Positions 16,791 to 25,394 of a stretch of DNA of 35,283 bases are shown here, one piece after another. The stretch covers positions 1 to 35,283 of the forward strand of contig JAUXVE010000166.1 in NCBI GenBank assembly GCA_030680415.1. Direction: 5' to 3'. Each line of letters starts with the position of its first letter. Position 1 is the stretch's first letter. The notes below the pieces were generated by a model. That model saw nothing but the letters and a program-made list of their open reading frames with translations. It did not search any database and was not told the origin of the DNA. Position numbers and translations under genes: made by a program. Source of the DNA: Rubrivivax sp. (GTDB lineage Bacteria; Pseudomonadota; Gammaproteobacteria; Burkholderiales; Burkholderiaceae_C).

Positions 16791-17963
16791 ATGAAGACGA
16801 TGACCTCCCTGTGGCACCGTATCCCCCGGCTGATGCTCAACCTGGGTGCGCTGTTGGCCTCGGGCGCGGCGCTGGCCGTCAACGACCTGCCCGGCGGCCC
16901 CGCCGTGCGCCAGCTGAACCTGCACCCGCCGGTGACGCGCATCGCCGAGCAGCAAGCCTGGCTGCACTGGTTCATGCTCATCGTCTGCGTGGTGATCTTC
17001 GTCGGCGTGTTCGGGGTCATGTTTTATTCGATCCTCAAGCACCGCAAGTCGGTCGGCCACAAAGCGGCCAACTTCCACGAGAGCGTGACGGTCGAGATCG
17101 CCTGGACGGTGGTGCCGCTGCTCATCGTCATCGCCATGGGCGCGATGGCCACGCGCACGGTGGTGGCGATGAAGGACACCAGCAACGCCGACCTCACGAT
17201 CAAGGCCACCGGCTACCAGTGGAAATGGGGCTACGACTACCTCAAGGGCGAAGGCGAGGGCATCGCCTTCCTGTCGAACCTGGACCTGGCGCACCGCCAG
17301 ATGTCCAACAGCGGCCAGCCCGCCGGCGACAACTACCTGCTCAAGGTCGACAACCCGCTGGTCGTGCCGGTGGACAAGAAGATCCGCATCGTGACCACCG
17401 CCAACGACGTCATCCACGCCTGGACGGTGCCGTCGCTGGGCGTCAAGCAGGACGCCATTCCCGGCTTCGTGCGCGACACCTGGTTCCGTGCCAACCAGAC
17501 CGGCGACTTCTACGGCCAGTGCGCCGAGCTGTGCGGCAAGGAACACGCCTACATGCCGATCCACGTCAAGGTGGTGAGTCACGCCGACTACGCGGCCTGG
17601 GTCGACGGCAAGAAGAAGGAGATGGCCGCACTCGCCGACGACCCCACCAAGACCTGGCAGCTGGCCGAACTGGTGGCCCGCGGCGAGAAGGTCTACAACG
17701 CCAACTGCGCCGCCTGCCATCGGCCCGACGGCAAGGGCGCCGGCCCGATCAAGCCGCTCGACGGCAGCGCGATCGTGCTCAACGACCCGGCGGCACAGCT
17801 GCAGATCGTGCTCAACGGTGCCCTCAACGGCGCCATGCCGTCGTGGAAGGCGCTCTCTGACACCGAGATCGCCGCCGTCCTCACGTACACGAAGAATTCG
17901 TGGAGCAACCAGACCGGCAAGCTCGTGCAGCCGGCCGAAGTCGTGGCCGCCCGCAAGCCGTAG
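16791..17963 (+). CDS. coxB: Cytochrome c oxidase subunit II with fused cytochrome c domain (caa3 type)
   Basis: Receives electrons through the binuclear CuA centre and passes them to subunit I. With the ATG at 16791 it is 390 residues: signal segment ending near ALA (about 29), two membrane helices (about 59-82 and 104-124), then the cupredoxin domain with CuA ligands H209, C244, C248, H252 and M255. A C-terminal cytochrome c domain follows, with C306xxCH310 and the probable axial Met349, making this a caa3-type subunit. An in-frame GTG at 16785 is an alternative start; a GAGAG site serves either. Next is coxA, 31 bp downstream. Confidence 0.96.
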   Translation: MKTMTSLWHRIPRLMLNLGALLASGAALAVNDLPGGPAVRQLNLHPPVTRIAEQQAWLHWFMLIVCVVIFVGVFGVMFYSILKHRKSVGHKAANFHESVTVEIAWTVVPLLIVIAMGAMATRTVVAMKDTSNADLTIKATGYQWKWGYDYLKGEGEGIAFLSNLDLAHRQMSNSGQPAGDNYLLKVDNPLVVPVDKKIRIVTTANDVIHAWTVPSLGVKQDAIPGFVRDTWFRANQTGDFYGQCAELCGKEHAYMPIHVKVVSHADYAAWVDGKKKEMAALADDPTKTWQLAELVARGEKVYNANCAACHRPDGKGAGPIKPLDGSAIVLNDPAAQLQIVLNGALNGAMPSWKALSDTEIAAVLTYTKNSWSNQTGKLVQPAEVVAARKP

Positions 17964-17994
17964 TTTCCAGCATCCAGCCCGAGGATTCCCCCAG

Positions 17995-19614
17995 ATGAGC
18001 GCCGTACTCGACCATCCCGCGCACCACGCCGACGACCACGCGCATGGCCACCCCCACGGCTGGCGGCGCTGGTTGTTCGCCACCAACCACAAGGACATCG
18101 GCACGATGTACCTGGTGTTCGCCTTCGCGATGCTGATGCTGGGCGGCGTGCTGGCCATGGGCATCCGTGCCGAGCTGTTCCAGCCCGGCCTGCAGTACAT
18201 GAACCCGGAAATGTTCAACCAGCTCACCACGATGCACGGGGTGATCATGGTTTTCGGCGCCATCATGCCGGCCTTCGTGGGCTTCGCGAACTGGATGATC
18301 CCGCTGCAGATCGGCGCTGCGGACATGGCCTTTGCGCGCATGAACAACCTCAGCTTCTGGCTGCTGATCCCCGCTGCGGTCATGGTCGCCGGCTCGTTCT
18401 TCATGCCCGGCGGCGCGCCAGCCGCGGGCTGGACGTTCTACGCCCCGCTGACGCTGCAGATGGGCCCGGGCATGGACGCCGGCATCTTCGCGCTGCACAT
18501 CATGGGCGCGAGCTCGATCATGGGCTCGATCAACATCATCGTCACGGTATTGAACATGCGCGCGCCGGGCATGACGCTGATGAAGATGCCGCTGTTCTGC
18601 TGGACCTGGCTCATCACCGCCTACCTGCTGATCGCCGTGATGCCGGTGCTGGCCGGCGCCATCACGATGACGCTGACCGACCGCCACTTCGGCACCAGCT
18701 TCTTCAACCCCGCCGGTGGTGGTGACCCGATCATGTTCCAGCACATCTTCTGGTTCTTCGGCCACCCCGAGGTCTACATCATGATCCTGCCGGCCTTCGG
18801 CATCGTCAGCGCCATCATTCCGACGTTTGCGCGCAAGCGGCTGTTCGGCTACACCTCGATGGTCTACGCCACGGCGTCGATCGCGATCCTGTCGTTCATC
18901 GTCTGGGCGCACCACATGTACACCACCGGCATGCCGGTGACGGGGCAGTTGTTCTTCATGTACGCGACGATGCTGATCGCCGTGCCCACGGGCGTGAAGA
19001 TCTTCAACTGGACGGCCACCATGTGGCGCGGTTCGATGAGCTTCGAGACGCCGATGTTGTGGTCCGTGGGCTTCCTGTTCGTGTTCACGATGGGCGGTTT
19101 CACGGGCCTGATCCTGGCCATGGCGCCGATCGACATCCAGATCCAGGACACCTACTACGTGGTGGCGCATTTCCACTACGTGCTCGTCGCTGGATCGCTG
19201 TTCGCGCTGTTCGCCGGCGTCTACTTCTGGGGCCCCAAGTGGACCGGCGTGATGTATTCCGAGACGCGCGGCAAGATCCATTTCTGGGGCTCGTTGATCT
19301 CTTTCAACATCACCTTCTTCCCGATGCACTTCCTGGGCCTGGCGGGCATGCCGCGCCGCTATGCCGACTACCCGATGCAGTTCGCCGACTTCAACATGGT
19401 CGCTTCGATCGGCGCCTTCGGCTTCGGGCTCATGCAGGTTTATTTCTTCGTCTTCGTGGTCATCCCGATGATGCGCGGGCAGGGTCAACCCGCGCCGCAG
19501 AGGCCGTGGGAAGCCGCCGAGGGCCTGGAATGGGAAGTGCCCTCGCCGGCGCCCTGGCACACCTTCGAGACGCCGCCCAAGCTCGACGCCACCGCCACGC
19601 GCGTGGTGGGCTGA
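17995..19614 (+). CDS. coxA: Cytochrome c oxidase subunit I (A1 subfamily)
   Basis: The catalytic membrane subunit, holding heme a and the heme a3-CuB centre and pumping protons. The 539-residue polytopic protein retains the expected ligands: H81 and H394 (heme a), H392 (heme a3), H257, H306 and H307 (CuB) and the cross-linked Y261. Proton-channel residues are present too: the GAAD aspartate (D110) with flanking Asn residues for the D-channel, E259 in HPEVY, and K335 for the K-channel, so it belongs to the A1 subfamily. The N-terminus is His-rich (HPAHHADDHAHGHPHG). The start ATG follows GAGGA by 9 nt. Confidence 0.98.
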   Translation: MSAVLDHPAHHADDHAHGHPHGWRRWLFATNHKDIGTMYLVFAFAMLMLGGVLAMGIRAELFQPGLQYMNPEMFNQLTTMHGVIMVFGAIMPAFVGFANWMIPLQIGAADMAFARMNNLSFWLLIPAAVMVAGSFFMPGGAPAAGWTFYAPLTLQMGPGMDAGIFALHIMGASSIMGSINIIVTVLNMRAPGMTLMKMPLFCWTWLITAYLLIAVMPVLAGAITMTLTDRHFGTSFFNPAGGGDPIMFQHIFWFFGHPEVYIMILPAFGIVSAIIPTFARKRLFGYTSMVYATASIAILSFIVWAHHMYTTGMPVTGQLFFMYATMLIAVPTGVKIFNWTATMWRGSMSFETPMLWSVGFLFVFTMGGFTGLILAMAPIDIQIQDTYYVVAHFHYVLVAGSLFALFAGVYFWGPKWTGVMYSETRGKIHFWGSLISFNITFFPMHFLGLAGMPRRYADYPMQFADFNMVASIGAFGFGLMQVYFFVFVVIPMMRGQGQPAPQRPWEAAEGLEWEVPSPAPWHTFETPPKLDATATRVVG

Positions 19615-19624
19615 AGACATCGTC

Positions 19625-19741
19625 ATGGCCCTGACCGAGCAGCAACGCAAGGCCAATGTACGGCTGGCGCTGATCCTGGCGTCGGTGGCGCTGATCTTCG
19701 CCATCGGCTTCGTGGTCAAGATCGTCACGCTCGGGGGTTGA
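19625..19741 (+). CDS. Small single-helix protein of the oxidase cluster
   Basis: A 38-residue reading frame (start ATG 19625, stop TGA 19739-19741) between coxA and ctaG. It starts MALTEQQRKANVRLALILAS and consists of a short basic/polar head and one membrane helix (about residues 14-35). Similar tiny proteins at this position in betaproteobacteria are annotated as cytochrome oxidase small assembly proteins. Its location 10 bp after coxA and 4 bp before ctaG, and the intact hydrophobic helix, support it as a real gene. Function is inferred from position only. Confidence 0.8.
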   Translation: MALTEQQRKANVRLALILASVALIFAIGFVVKIVTLGG

Positions 19742-19745
19742 TGTC

Positions 19746-20372
19746 GTGAACCGCGCCGCGCTGCTGGCCTGGGGCCACAACCGCCGCATGCTGATGAAGC
19801 TGCTGGTGGTGGTGGCGGTGATGTTCGGCTTCGGCTACGCGCTGGTGCCGATGTACCGCGCCATCTGCGACGCCCTGGGCATCAACGTGCTGGCGCTGGC
19901 CGAACAGCGCGTGGCCGGCGGCAGCTGGAGCGGTCGCAAAGCGGTAGCCAATACCCAGGTCGACACCACGCGTTTGATCACCATCGAATTCGACGCCAAC
20001 GCGCGCGGGCCCTGGGACTTCAAGCCCGCGCAGCGCTCGGTCCAGGTGCACCCGGGCGAGATGACGACGGTGATGTACGAATTCAGGAATATCCAGAACC
20101 GCACCATGGCCGCGCAGGCGATTCCGAGCTATGCGCCGATGCAGGCCAGCGCGCACTTCAACAAGCTCGAATGCTTCTGCTTCAACGAGTACATCCTGGC
20201 GCCGGGCGAGTCGCGCAGCTGGCCGGTGGTGTTCGTGGTCGACCCCAAGCTGCCCAGGGACGTGACGACGATCACGCTGTCGTATACGTTCTTCGAGGTC
20301 GGCGGCAAGGTGCCGCCGGCGCCCGCCGGCACGCTGGGCGCCGCCGTCACCGCCAAGGGGTCCGGGGTATGA
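19746..20372 (+). CDS. ctaG: Cytochrome c oxidase assembly protein CtaG/Cox11
   Basis: Copper chaperone that inserts CuB into subunit I; a single membrane anchor with a periplasmic domain. The 208-residue protein has an N-terminal helix (about 16-35), VPMYRAICDALGIN, and the copper-binding pair in KLECFCFNEYILAPGES, followed by PVVFVVDPKLP and ITLSYTFFEV. The start is GTG at 19746, 4 bp after the small ORF. The stop overlaps the DUF2970 start as ATGA. Confidence 0.95.
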   Translation: MNRAALLAWGHNRRMLMKLLVVVAVMFGFGYALVPMYRAICDALGINVLALAEQRVAGGSWSGRKAVANTQVDTTRLITIEFDANARGPWDFKPAQRSVQVHPGEMTTVMYEFRNIQNRTMAAQAIPSYAPMQASAHFNKLECFCFNEYILAPGESRSWPVVFVVDPKLPRDVTTITLSYTFFEVGGKVPPAPAGTLGAAVTAKGSGV

Positions 20373-20617
20373 GCGCGCAGGGTCGTCCAATGAGCGAACT
20401 CAGGCAAGCCGCGTCCCGCCCCGGCTCGTGGCTGCAGACCATGCGCGCGGTGGCCTGGTCGTTTCTCGGCATCCGCCGCTCGGCCGGCCATCAGCAGGAC
20501 CTGGGCAAGCTCAACCCGATGCATGTGGTCATCACCGGCGTGCTGGGCGCCGCGCTGTTCGTGGCGGCGCTGGTGCTGCTGGTGCGCTGGGTGGTGGGCA
20601 GCGGCGTGGCCGGCTGA
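20369..20617 (+). CDS. DUF2970 family small membrane protein
   Basis: An 82-residue protein with a conserved N-terminal amphipathic part (TMRAVAWSFLGIRRS), then GKLNPMHVVITGVLGAALFVAALVLLVRWVV forming one C-terminal membrane helix (about residues 51-76). This pattern fits DUF2970, found between ctaG and coxC in many beta- and gammaproteobacteria. The ATG overlaps the ctaG stop by 4 bp; a second ATG seven codons later is possible. The function is not known. Confidence 0.82.
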   Translation: MSAQGRPMSELRQAASRPGSWLQTMRAVAWSFLGIRRSAGHQQDLGKLNPMHVVITGVLGAALFVAALVLLVRWVVGSGVAG

Positions 20618-20663
20618 CCGGGCGAAGAATTCACACTGTTTCCGATCGAGGAGAAAACCCAAG

Positions 20664-21548
20664 ATGTCAACCACGAGCCCCGCGGGCCACGCCCCCTACT
20701 ACTACATCCCCACGCCATCGAGCTACCCGGTGCTGGTGGCGTCGGGCCTGTTCCTGGTGATCCTGGGTGCCAGCCAATGGGTCAACGGCGCGGGCTGGGG
20801 CGCGTGGGTGCTGCTCGCCGGCATGGCGCTGTGGCTGTCGGTGCTGTTTCGCTGGTTCCGGCAGGCCATCGGCGAAAGCGAGGGCGGTTTGTATTCCGAC
20901 CGCGTCGACGTCTCCTTCCGCTGGAGCATGAGCTGGTTCATCTTCAGCGAGGTGATGTTCTTCGCCGCCTTCTTCGGCGCGCTGTACTGGGCGCGCGTGC
21001 ATGCGGTGCCGATGCTCGGCAATCTCGACCACCAGATCCTGTGGCCCGACTTCAAGGCCATCTGGCCCAGCGCCGGCGGCGGCGTCACGGCTTCACCGGC
21101 GGGCACCGTCGAGCCCTTCCGGACCATGGGCCCGTGGCCGCTGCCCACCATCAACACCGCGCTGCTGCTGAGCTCGGGCGTGACGCTGACGATCGCCCAC
21201 CACGCCTTGATTGCCGGCCAGCGTGCCAAGACCATCGCCTGGATGTGGGTCACCGTGATCCTGGGCGCCAGTTTCGTGTGCGTGCAGGCCTACGAGTACT
21301 ACCACGCCTACACCGACCTGAACCTCAAGCTCAGCTCGGGCATCTTCGGTTCCACCTTCTTCATGCTCACCGGCTTCCACGGCTTCCACGTCTTCGTGGG
21401 CATGCTGATGCTGACCTTCATCACGCTGCGCCTGATGAAGGGCCACTTCACGCCGGAGCGCCACTTCGGCTTCGAGGGCGCGGCCTGGTACTGGCACTTC
21501 GTGGACGTGGTCTGGCTGGGCCTGTACGTGCTGGTGTATTGGCTGTAG
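20664..21548 (+). CDS. coxC: Cytochrome c oxidase subunit III
   Basis: Seven-helix membrane subunit of 294 residues that stabilises the oxidase and its proton uptake. Recognisable segments are YYIPTPSSYPVLVASGLF, RVDVSFRWSMSWFIFSEVMFFAAFFGALYWAR, NTALLLSSGVTLTIAHHAL, YEYYHAY, and GFHGFHVFVGMLMLTFITLRL ending in WYWHFVDVVWLGLYVLVYW. A strong GAGGAGAA ribosome site lies about 8 nt before the ATG. It is the last plus-strand gene before an antisense gene interrupts the cluster. Confidence 0.97.
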   Translation: MSTTSPAGHAPYYYIPTPSSYPVLVASGLFLVILGASQWVNGAGWGAWVLLAGMALWLSVLFRWFRQAIGESEGGLYSDRVDVSFRWSMSWFIFSEVMFFAAFFGALYWARVHAVPMLGNLDHQILWPDFKAIWPSAGGGVTASPAGTVEPFRTMGPWPLPTINTALLLSSGVTLTIAHHALIAGQRAKTIAWMWVTVILGASFVCVQAYEYYHAYTDLNLKLSSGIFGSTFFMLTGFHGFHVFVGMLMLTFITLRLMKGHFTPERHFGFEGAAWYWHFVDVVWLGLYVLVYWL

Positions 21549-21549
21549 G

Positions 21550-21640
21550 GAGCCCCCAAGCTCGCTAGCGCTCGCTACCCCCCAAGGGGGCCGTCCGCCG
21601 ACGGCCCGGCAAAGCCGGTTCCGTGGCGGGAAGCTTGGTC
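21550..21640 (+). repeat. Intergenic palindromic repeat, copy 1
   Basis: In the 108-bp gap between convergent coxC and DUF2909 genes. It begins GAGCCCCCAAGCTCGCT, continues through AGCGCTCGC, then a CCCCC/GGGGG hairpin, a GGCCGTC/GACGGCC hairpin (21589-21606) and CCGGC-AAA-GCCGG (21606-21618), and ends at CTTGG. The leading segment of about 25 bp recurs with one mismatch, inverted, at 26111-26137. It is probably a dispersed repeat acting as a bidirectional terminator. Confidence 0.6.
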
Positions 21641-21656
21641 GCGCCCGCCGCTGCGG

Positions 21657-21878
21657 TCAGCGTCCCGCCGGAATGCCGCCCGGCTGCACCCAACCCATGG
21701 CCCAGGCCAGCATGATCAGCAGGAACAGCGCCACCGACAGCCCCACGCGCAGCGCCAGCGCGCGTGCCATGTGCTTGCCGCGCGGGTCCTTGTCGCGGCC
21801 CTTGCGCAGCATCAGCACGCCGGCGCCGGCCAGCGCCCCCAGCACGGCCAGCAGGAGCAACACCATCACGGTCTTCAT
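21657..21878 (-). CDS. DUF2909 / twin-transmembrane protein
   Basis: A 73-residue protein with two membrane helices (about residues 3-24 and 44-64) separated by a basic loop, RKGRDKDPRGKHMARAL. The charged loop between twin helices fits the DUF2909 'twin transmembrane protein' family often found beside SURF1 genes. It runs antisense to the surrounding oxidase genes. A GATAAT box ends 8 nt before its ATG. Function unknown; an oxidase link is suggested only by location. Confidence 0.82.
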   Translation of the reverse strand: MKTVMVLLLLAVLGALAGAGVLMLRKGRDKDPRGKHMARALALRVGLSVALFLLIMLAWAMGWVQPGGIPAGR

Positions 21879-21885
21879 GACGCGC

Positions 21886-21892
21886 GATTATC
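21886..21892. promoter_or_regulatory. Overlapping divergent -10 boxes (DUF2909 / SURF1)
   Basis: Minus strand GATAAT (21892-21887) faces the DUF2909 gene. Plus strand GATTAT (21886-21891, 4 of 6) faces SURF1, whose ATG is at 21909. The whole divergent gap is 30 bp. A promoter is required here because the antisense gene breaks the oxidase operon. The plus-strand box is the weaker call. Confidence 0.35.
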
Positions 21893-21908
21893 GGCGCCGG
21901 GCGGCCCC

Positions 21909-22646
21909 ATGACACCGGCAGTGCGCCGCTGGACCGTGCTCGTGGCCGCAGTCCTGGCCGTGGCGCTGACGGCGCGTCTGGGTGTGTGGCAGCTCGATCG
22001 CGCGGCGCAGAAGAGCCAGTTGCAGGCGGCGCTGGAGAGCCGGCACGCGCTGCCGCCGCTGCCGTTGGCCGAACTGGCGCACGATGCCGCCGGCGCCGCA
22101 GCACAACAGCACCGCGCCATCGAGCTCGAAGGCCTGTGGTTGGCCACGATGACGGTGTACCTGGACAACCGCCAGATGAACGGCCGTCCCGGCTTCCATG
22201 CCATCACACCGCTGCGCCTGGACGACGGCAGCGTCGTGCTGGTGCAGCGCGGCTGGTTGCCGCGCGACGCCGACGAGCGCACGCGCATCAAGGCTGCGCC
22301 GCCGCCGCAAGGCCGCGTGCGCTTGCAGGGCCGCATCGGCCCTGCTCCGGCGCGGTTGTACGAGTTCGAGGCCGCGGCTTCGGGGCCGATCCGGCAAAAT
22401 CTGGACATCGACGGCTTTGCGCGTGAAACCGGGCTGCCGCTGCGGCCGCTGACCGTGGTGCAGGAAGACGGCACCGTTCCCCCTGGCGACGGCCTGCTGC
22501 GACAGTGGCCGCGCCCGGCTGCCGCTGTCCACAAGAACTACGGCTATGCCTTTCAATGGTTCGCGCTCGCCGCGCTCATCCTGGGTCTGTATGTCTGGTT
22601 CCAACTCATCCGCCCGTACCGGGCCCGGCAGCGCCCCCCTGCCTGA
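21909..22646 (+). CDS. SURF1 family oxidase assembly protein
   Basis: A 245-residue SURF1/Shy1 homologue, an inner-membrane protein helping heme a insertion into subunit I. It has two terminal membrane helices (about 9-24 and 216-235) flanking a periplasmic domain. Family motifs: LGVWQLDRAAQK after helix 1, LDNRQMNGRPGFHAITPL, VLVQRGWLP, and NYGYAFQWFALA leading into helix 2. The start ATG at 21909 places the first helix immediately downstream. It heads the second part of the cluster (SURF1 to SCO), with 10 bp to the next gene. Confidence 0.93.
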   Translation: MTPAVRRWTVLVAAVLAVALTARLGVWQLDRAAQKSQLQAALESRHALPPLPLAELAHDAAGAAAQQHRAIELEGLWLATMTVYLDNRQMNGRPGFHAITPLRLDDGSVVLVQRGWLPRDADERTRIKAAPPPQGRVRLQGRIGPAPARLYEFEAAASGPIRQNLDIDGFARETGLPLRPLTVVQEDGTVPPGDGLLRQWPRPAAAVHKNYGYAFQWFALAALILGLYVWFQLIRPYRARQRPPA

Positions 22647-22656
22647 GCCGCTGGGC

Positions 22657-23313
22657 ATGACGGTGCACGGCATCGCCACCCCCGACCTGTCGGACCCGCG
22701 ACAGCTCGAGCGCAGCCGCACGGCGCGCGGGCGCATGCGCATGCTGCTCGTGCTGCTGGTCTGCGCCGCGCCGGTGGTCGCGTCCTACCTCACATACTTC
22801 GTCATCCGGCCCGAAGGCCGCACCAACTACGGCGAGTTGATCCTGCCCACGCGCAGCCTGCCGGCACTGGCGCTGCGCACGCTCGACGGCACCGAGGTGG
22901 CGGCAAGCACGCTGCGCGGCCAGTGGCTGCTGGTGGTGGTGGCGCCTTCGTCGTGCGGCGATACCTGCCAGAACAAGCTGTTCATGCAGCGCCAGTTGCG
23001 CGAAATGCTCGGCCGCGACAGCGACCGGCTCGACAAGGTCTGGTTCGTCACCGGCGATGGCCCGCTGGCGGCGCCGCTGCGCGCTGCCGTCGAGGCCGGC
23101 CCGGCGATGACCGCGTTGCGCGCCGACCGCGAGGCGCTGGCGCGCTGGCTGGCGCCGGCCGACGGGCAGGCGCTGGAAGACCACCTCTACGTCGTCGACC
23201 CGCTGGGCGCGTGGATGATGCGCATGCCGCCCGCAGCCGAACCCTCACGTGTCAAGCGCGACCTCGAGCGGCTGCTGCGGGCCTCGGCTTCCTGGGACCA
23301 GGCCGGTCGCTGA
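22657..23313 (+). CDS. Membrane-anchored thioredoxin-like protein with CxxxC motif
   Basis: A 218-residue protein of unknown function between SURF1 and ctaA. It has one N-terminal helix (about 28-50) and a periplasmic domain resembling the thioredoxin/SCO fold: LRGQWLLVVVAPSSC followed by C100-GDT-C104, a CxxxC pair as in SCO copper chaperones. H176 in EDHLYVVDPLG sits near where SCO proteins have their copper-ligand His, but the spacing to the next strand is shorter. A second copper or thiol chaperone for oxidase assembly is likely (inference). The start chosen is the ATG 10 bp after the SURF1 stop; an upstream in-frame start would overlap SURF1 with no family-like sequence. Confidence 0.78.
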   Translation: MTVHGIATPDLSDPRQLERSRTARGRMRMLLVLLVCAAPVVASYLTYFVIRPEGRTNYGELILPTRSLPALALRTLDGTEVAASTLRGQWLLVVVAPSSCGDTCQNKLFMQRQLREMLGRDSDRLDKVWFVTGDGPLAAPLRAAVEAGPAMTALRADREALARWLAPADGQALEDHLYVVDPLGAWMMRMPPAAEPSRVKRDLERLLRASASWDQAGR

Positions 23314-23320
23314 GGTCGCC

Positions 23321-24457
23321 ATGGACACCACGCCACTCGTCGATTTCGCGCCCACCGCGCGCCTGCTGCTGCTGGCAGCGACGATCGCGCTGCTGCCGCT
23401 CGCCTGGCTGTGGTTGCGCCAGCGCGGCAGCGACACTCGCGGCCGCCTGGCGGCGCTGGCGGCGCTGACGATGTTCCTGACCTTCGACCTCGTCGTCTTC
23501 GGCTCCTTCACCCGCCTCACCGATTCCGGCCTCGGCTGCCCGGACTGGCCGGGCTGCTACGGCGCCGCCAGTCCTTTCGGCGCGCGTGCGGATATCCACG
23601 CCGCGCAGTCGGCGTTGCCCAGCGGCCCGGTCACCTGGTCCAAGGCCTGGATCGAGATGATCCACCGCTACCTGGCGATGACCGTGGGCGCGTTGATCGT
23701 CGTCATGACGGTGGTCAGCTGGAGCCACCGCAGGCGCCTGCCGTTTTCCCCCTGGTGGCCGACGCTGACCCTGGTGTGGGTCGTGGTGCAGGGCCTGTTC
23801 GGCAAATACACGGTGACGCTCAAGCTCTACCCGCTGGTGGTCACGCTGCACCTGCTGGGCGGGCTGCTGCTGCTGGCGCTGCTGGCGGCACAGCACGCGG
23901 CCTTCCGGCAGCGGCCGCTGTCGCTGTCGACCGGGTTGCGGCGCGGCGCCTGGGCGGTGCTGGCACTGCTGGGGGTGCAGATCGCGCTCGGCGGCTGGGT
24001 CAGCAGCAACTACGCCGTGCTGGCTTGCACCGGCTTCCCGCAGTGCAACGGTGTCTGGTGGCCGGCGATGGACTTCGGCCATGGCTTCACGCTGCTGCGT
24101 GGCCTGGGCGAGGGCAGCGACGGCGCCCTCCTGAGCTTCGACGCCCTGGTGGCGATTCACATGGTGCACCGCCTGTTTGCGCTGCCGGCGGTGGCGGCGA
24201 TGCTGTGGCTGGCCTGGCGGCTGTGGCGCGCGAGCGGCGCGGTGCTGCGGCGCTTCGGCGCCGGGCTGGCCGTGCTGACGCTGGCACAGGTGGGCAGCGG
24301 GCTGTCCAACGTCGTGCTCGGCTGGCCATTGGCTGCGGCACTGGGGCATGCAGCCGGCGCGGCGGGCCTGGTGCTGCTGCTGACGCTGCTGCTGGCGCGC
24401 AGCGCGCCACGTTGGGTCGTTGGTGCCGCGCCGCGGCCAACGGCGGCGGCTGCCTAG
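23321..24457 (+). CDS. ctaA: Heme A synthase
   Basis: Oxidises the methyl group of heme O to the formyl of heme A, in the inner membrane. The 378-residue polytopic protein of the CtaA/Cox15 family shows [22 protein letters not shown] near residues 60-82, [25 protein letters not shown], a second Cys pair [10 protein letters not shown], and [10 protein letters not shown], supplying the expected His ligands and cysteines. The ATG lies 7 bp after the previous stop. ctaB follows after 19 bp, giving the heme O to heme A pair. Confidence 0.95.
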   Translation: MDTTPLVDFAPTARLLLLAATIALLPLAWLWLRQRGSDTRGRLAALAALTMFLTFDLVVFGSFTRLTDSGLGCPDWPGCYGAASPFGARADIHAAQSALPSGPVTWSKAWIEMIHRYLAMTVGALIVVMTVVSWSHRRRLPFSPWWPTLTLVWVVVQGLFGKYTVTLKLYPLVVTLHLLGGLLLLALLAAQHAAFRQRPLSLSTGLRRGAWAVLALLGVQIALGGWVSSNYAVLACTGFPQCNGVWWPAMDFGHGFTLLRGLGEGSDGALLSFDALVAIHMVHRLFALPAVAAMLWLAWRLWRASGAVLRRFGAGLAVLTLAQVGSGLSNVVLGWPLAAALGHAAGAAGLVLLLTLLLARSAPRWVVGAAPRPTAAAA

Positions 24458-24476
24458 AATCAGGGTTTCCTCCGCC

Positions 24477-25394
24477 ATGGCCCATACCCTTACCGCATCG
24501 CCGAGTCTGACCGCTCGCTGGTCGCAGTACTACGTGCTGACCAAGCCGCGCGTGGTGCAGCTGATCGTGTTCTGCGCCCTCATCGGCATGCTGCTGGCAC
24601 AACCGGGCTGGCCCGACTGGCGGCTGGCCGGCGCGGCCACGGTGGGCATCTGGCTGGTGGCCAGCGCGGCGGCGGCGTTCAACTGCCTGGTCGAGCAGCG
24701 CATCGACAGCCGCATGGCGCGCACCTCGTGGCGCCCCAGCGCCAAGGGCGACTTGAGCTCGGCGCAGACGCTCGTCTTCTCGGCCGTGCTTTGCGCGCTG
24801 GGCAGCGCGCTGCTGTACTGGGCCGTCAACCCGCTGACGATGTGGCTCACCTTCGCCACCTTCGTCGGCTACGCGGTGATCTACACCGTGGTGCTGAAGC
24901 CCTTGACGCCGCAGAACATCGTCATCGGCGGCGCGTCTGGCGCCATGCCGCCGGTGCTGGGCTGGGCGGCAATGACGGGCCACGTCGGCCCCGAGGCGCT
25001 GATGCTGTGCCTGATCATCTTCCTGTGGACGCCGCCGCACTTCTGGGCGCTGGCGCTGTACCGGGTCGAGGACTACCGCAAGGCCGGCCTGCCCATGTTG
25101 CCCGTCACGCATGGGTCCGAGTTCACGCGGCTGCAGGTGTTGCTGTATACGCTGGTGTTGTTCGCGGCGACGCTGCTGCCCTTCGTGTACGGCATGAGCA
25201 GCTGGATCTACCTGGCGGCGGCGCTGGCGCTGGGGGGCCTGTTCATCCTGTATGCGTGGACCCTGTGGCGCGACTACAGCGACCTGCTGGCGCGGGCGAC
25301 CTTCCGTTTTTCCATCTGGCATCTGTCGCTGCTGTTCGCCGCGCTGCTGCTGGACCACTATCTGAGCCCATGGCTGTTTTCCGGAAATTTCTAG
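24477..25394 (+). CDS. ctaB: Protoheme IX farnesyltransferase (heme O synthase)
   Basis: Adds a farnesyl group to protoheme to make heme O, the CtaA substrate. UbiA-superfamily membrane enzyme of 305 residues. Motifs: [21 protein letters not shown], the prenyl-diphosphate region [20 protein letters not shown] (residues 68-87), [22 protein letters not shown], and [33 protein letters not shown] sequence overlaps the ctaA stop 16 nt before the ATG and might be a weak internal promoter. The 3' end overlaps the SCO gene by 25 bp. Confidence 0.96.
   Translation: MAHTLTASPSLTARWSQYYVLTKPRVVQLIVFCALIGMLLAQPGWPDWRLAGAATVGIWLVASAAAAFNCLVEQRIDSRMARTSWRPSAKGDLSSAQTLVFSAVLCALGSALLYWAVNPLTMWLTFATFVGYAVIYTVVLKPLTPQNIVIGGASGAMPPVLGWAAMTGHVGPEALMLCLIIFLWTPPHFWALALYRVEDYRKAGLPMLPVTHGSEFTRLQVLLYTLVLFAATLLPFVYGMSSWIYLAAALALGGLFILYAWTLWRDYSDLLARATFRFSIWHLSLLFAALLLDHYLSPWLFSGNF

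Noticed and set aside
17881..19728. 615-codon minus-strand frame opposite coxA
   Set aside because: His/Arg/Asp-rich shadow of a highly conserved membrane protein; no independent evidence.
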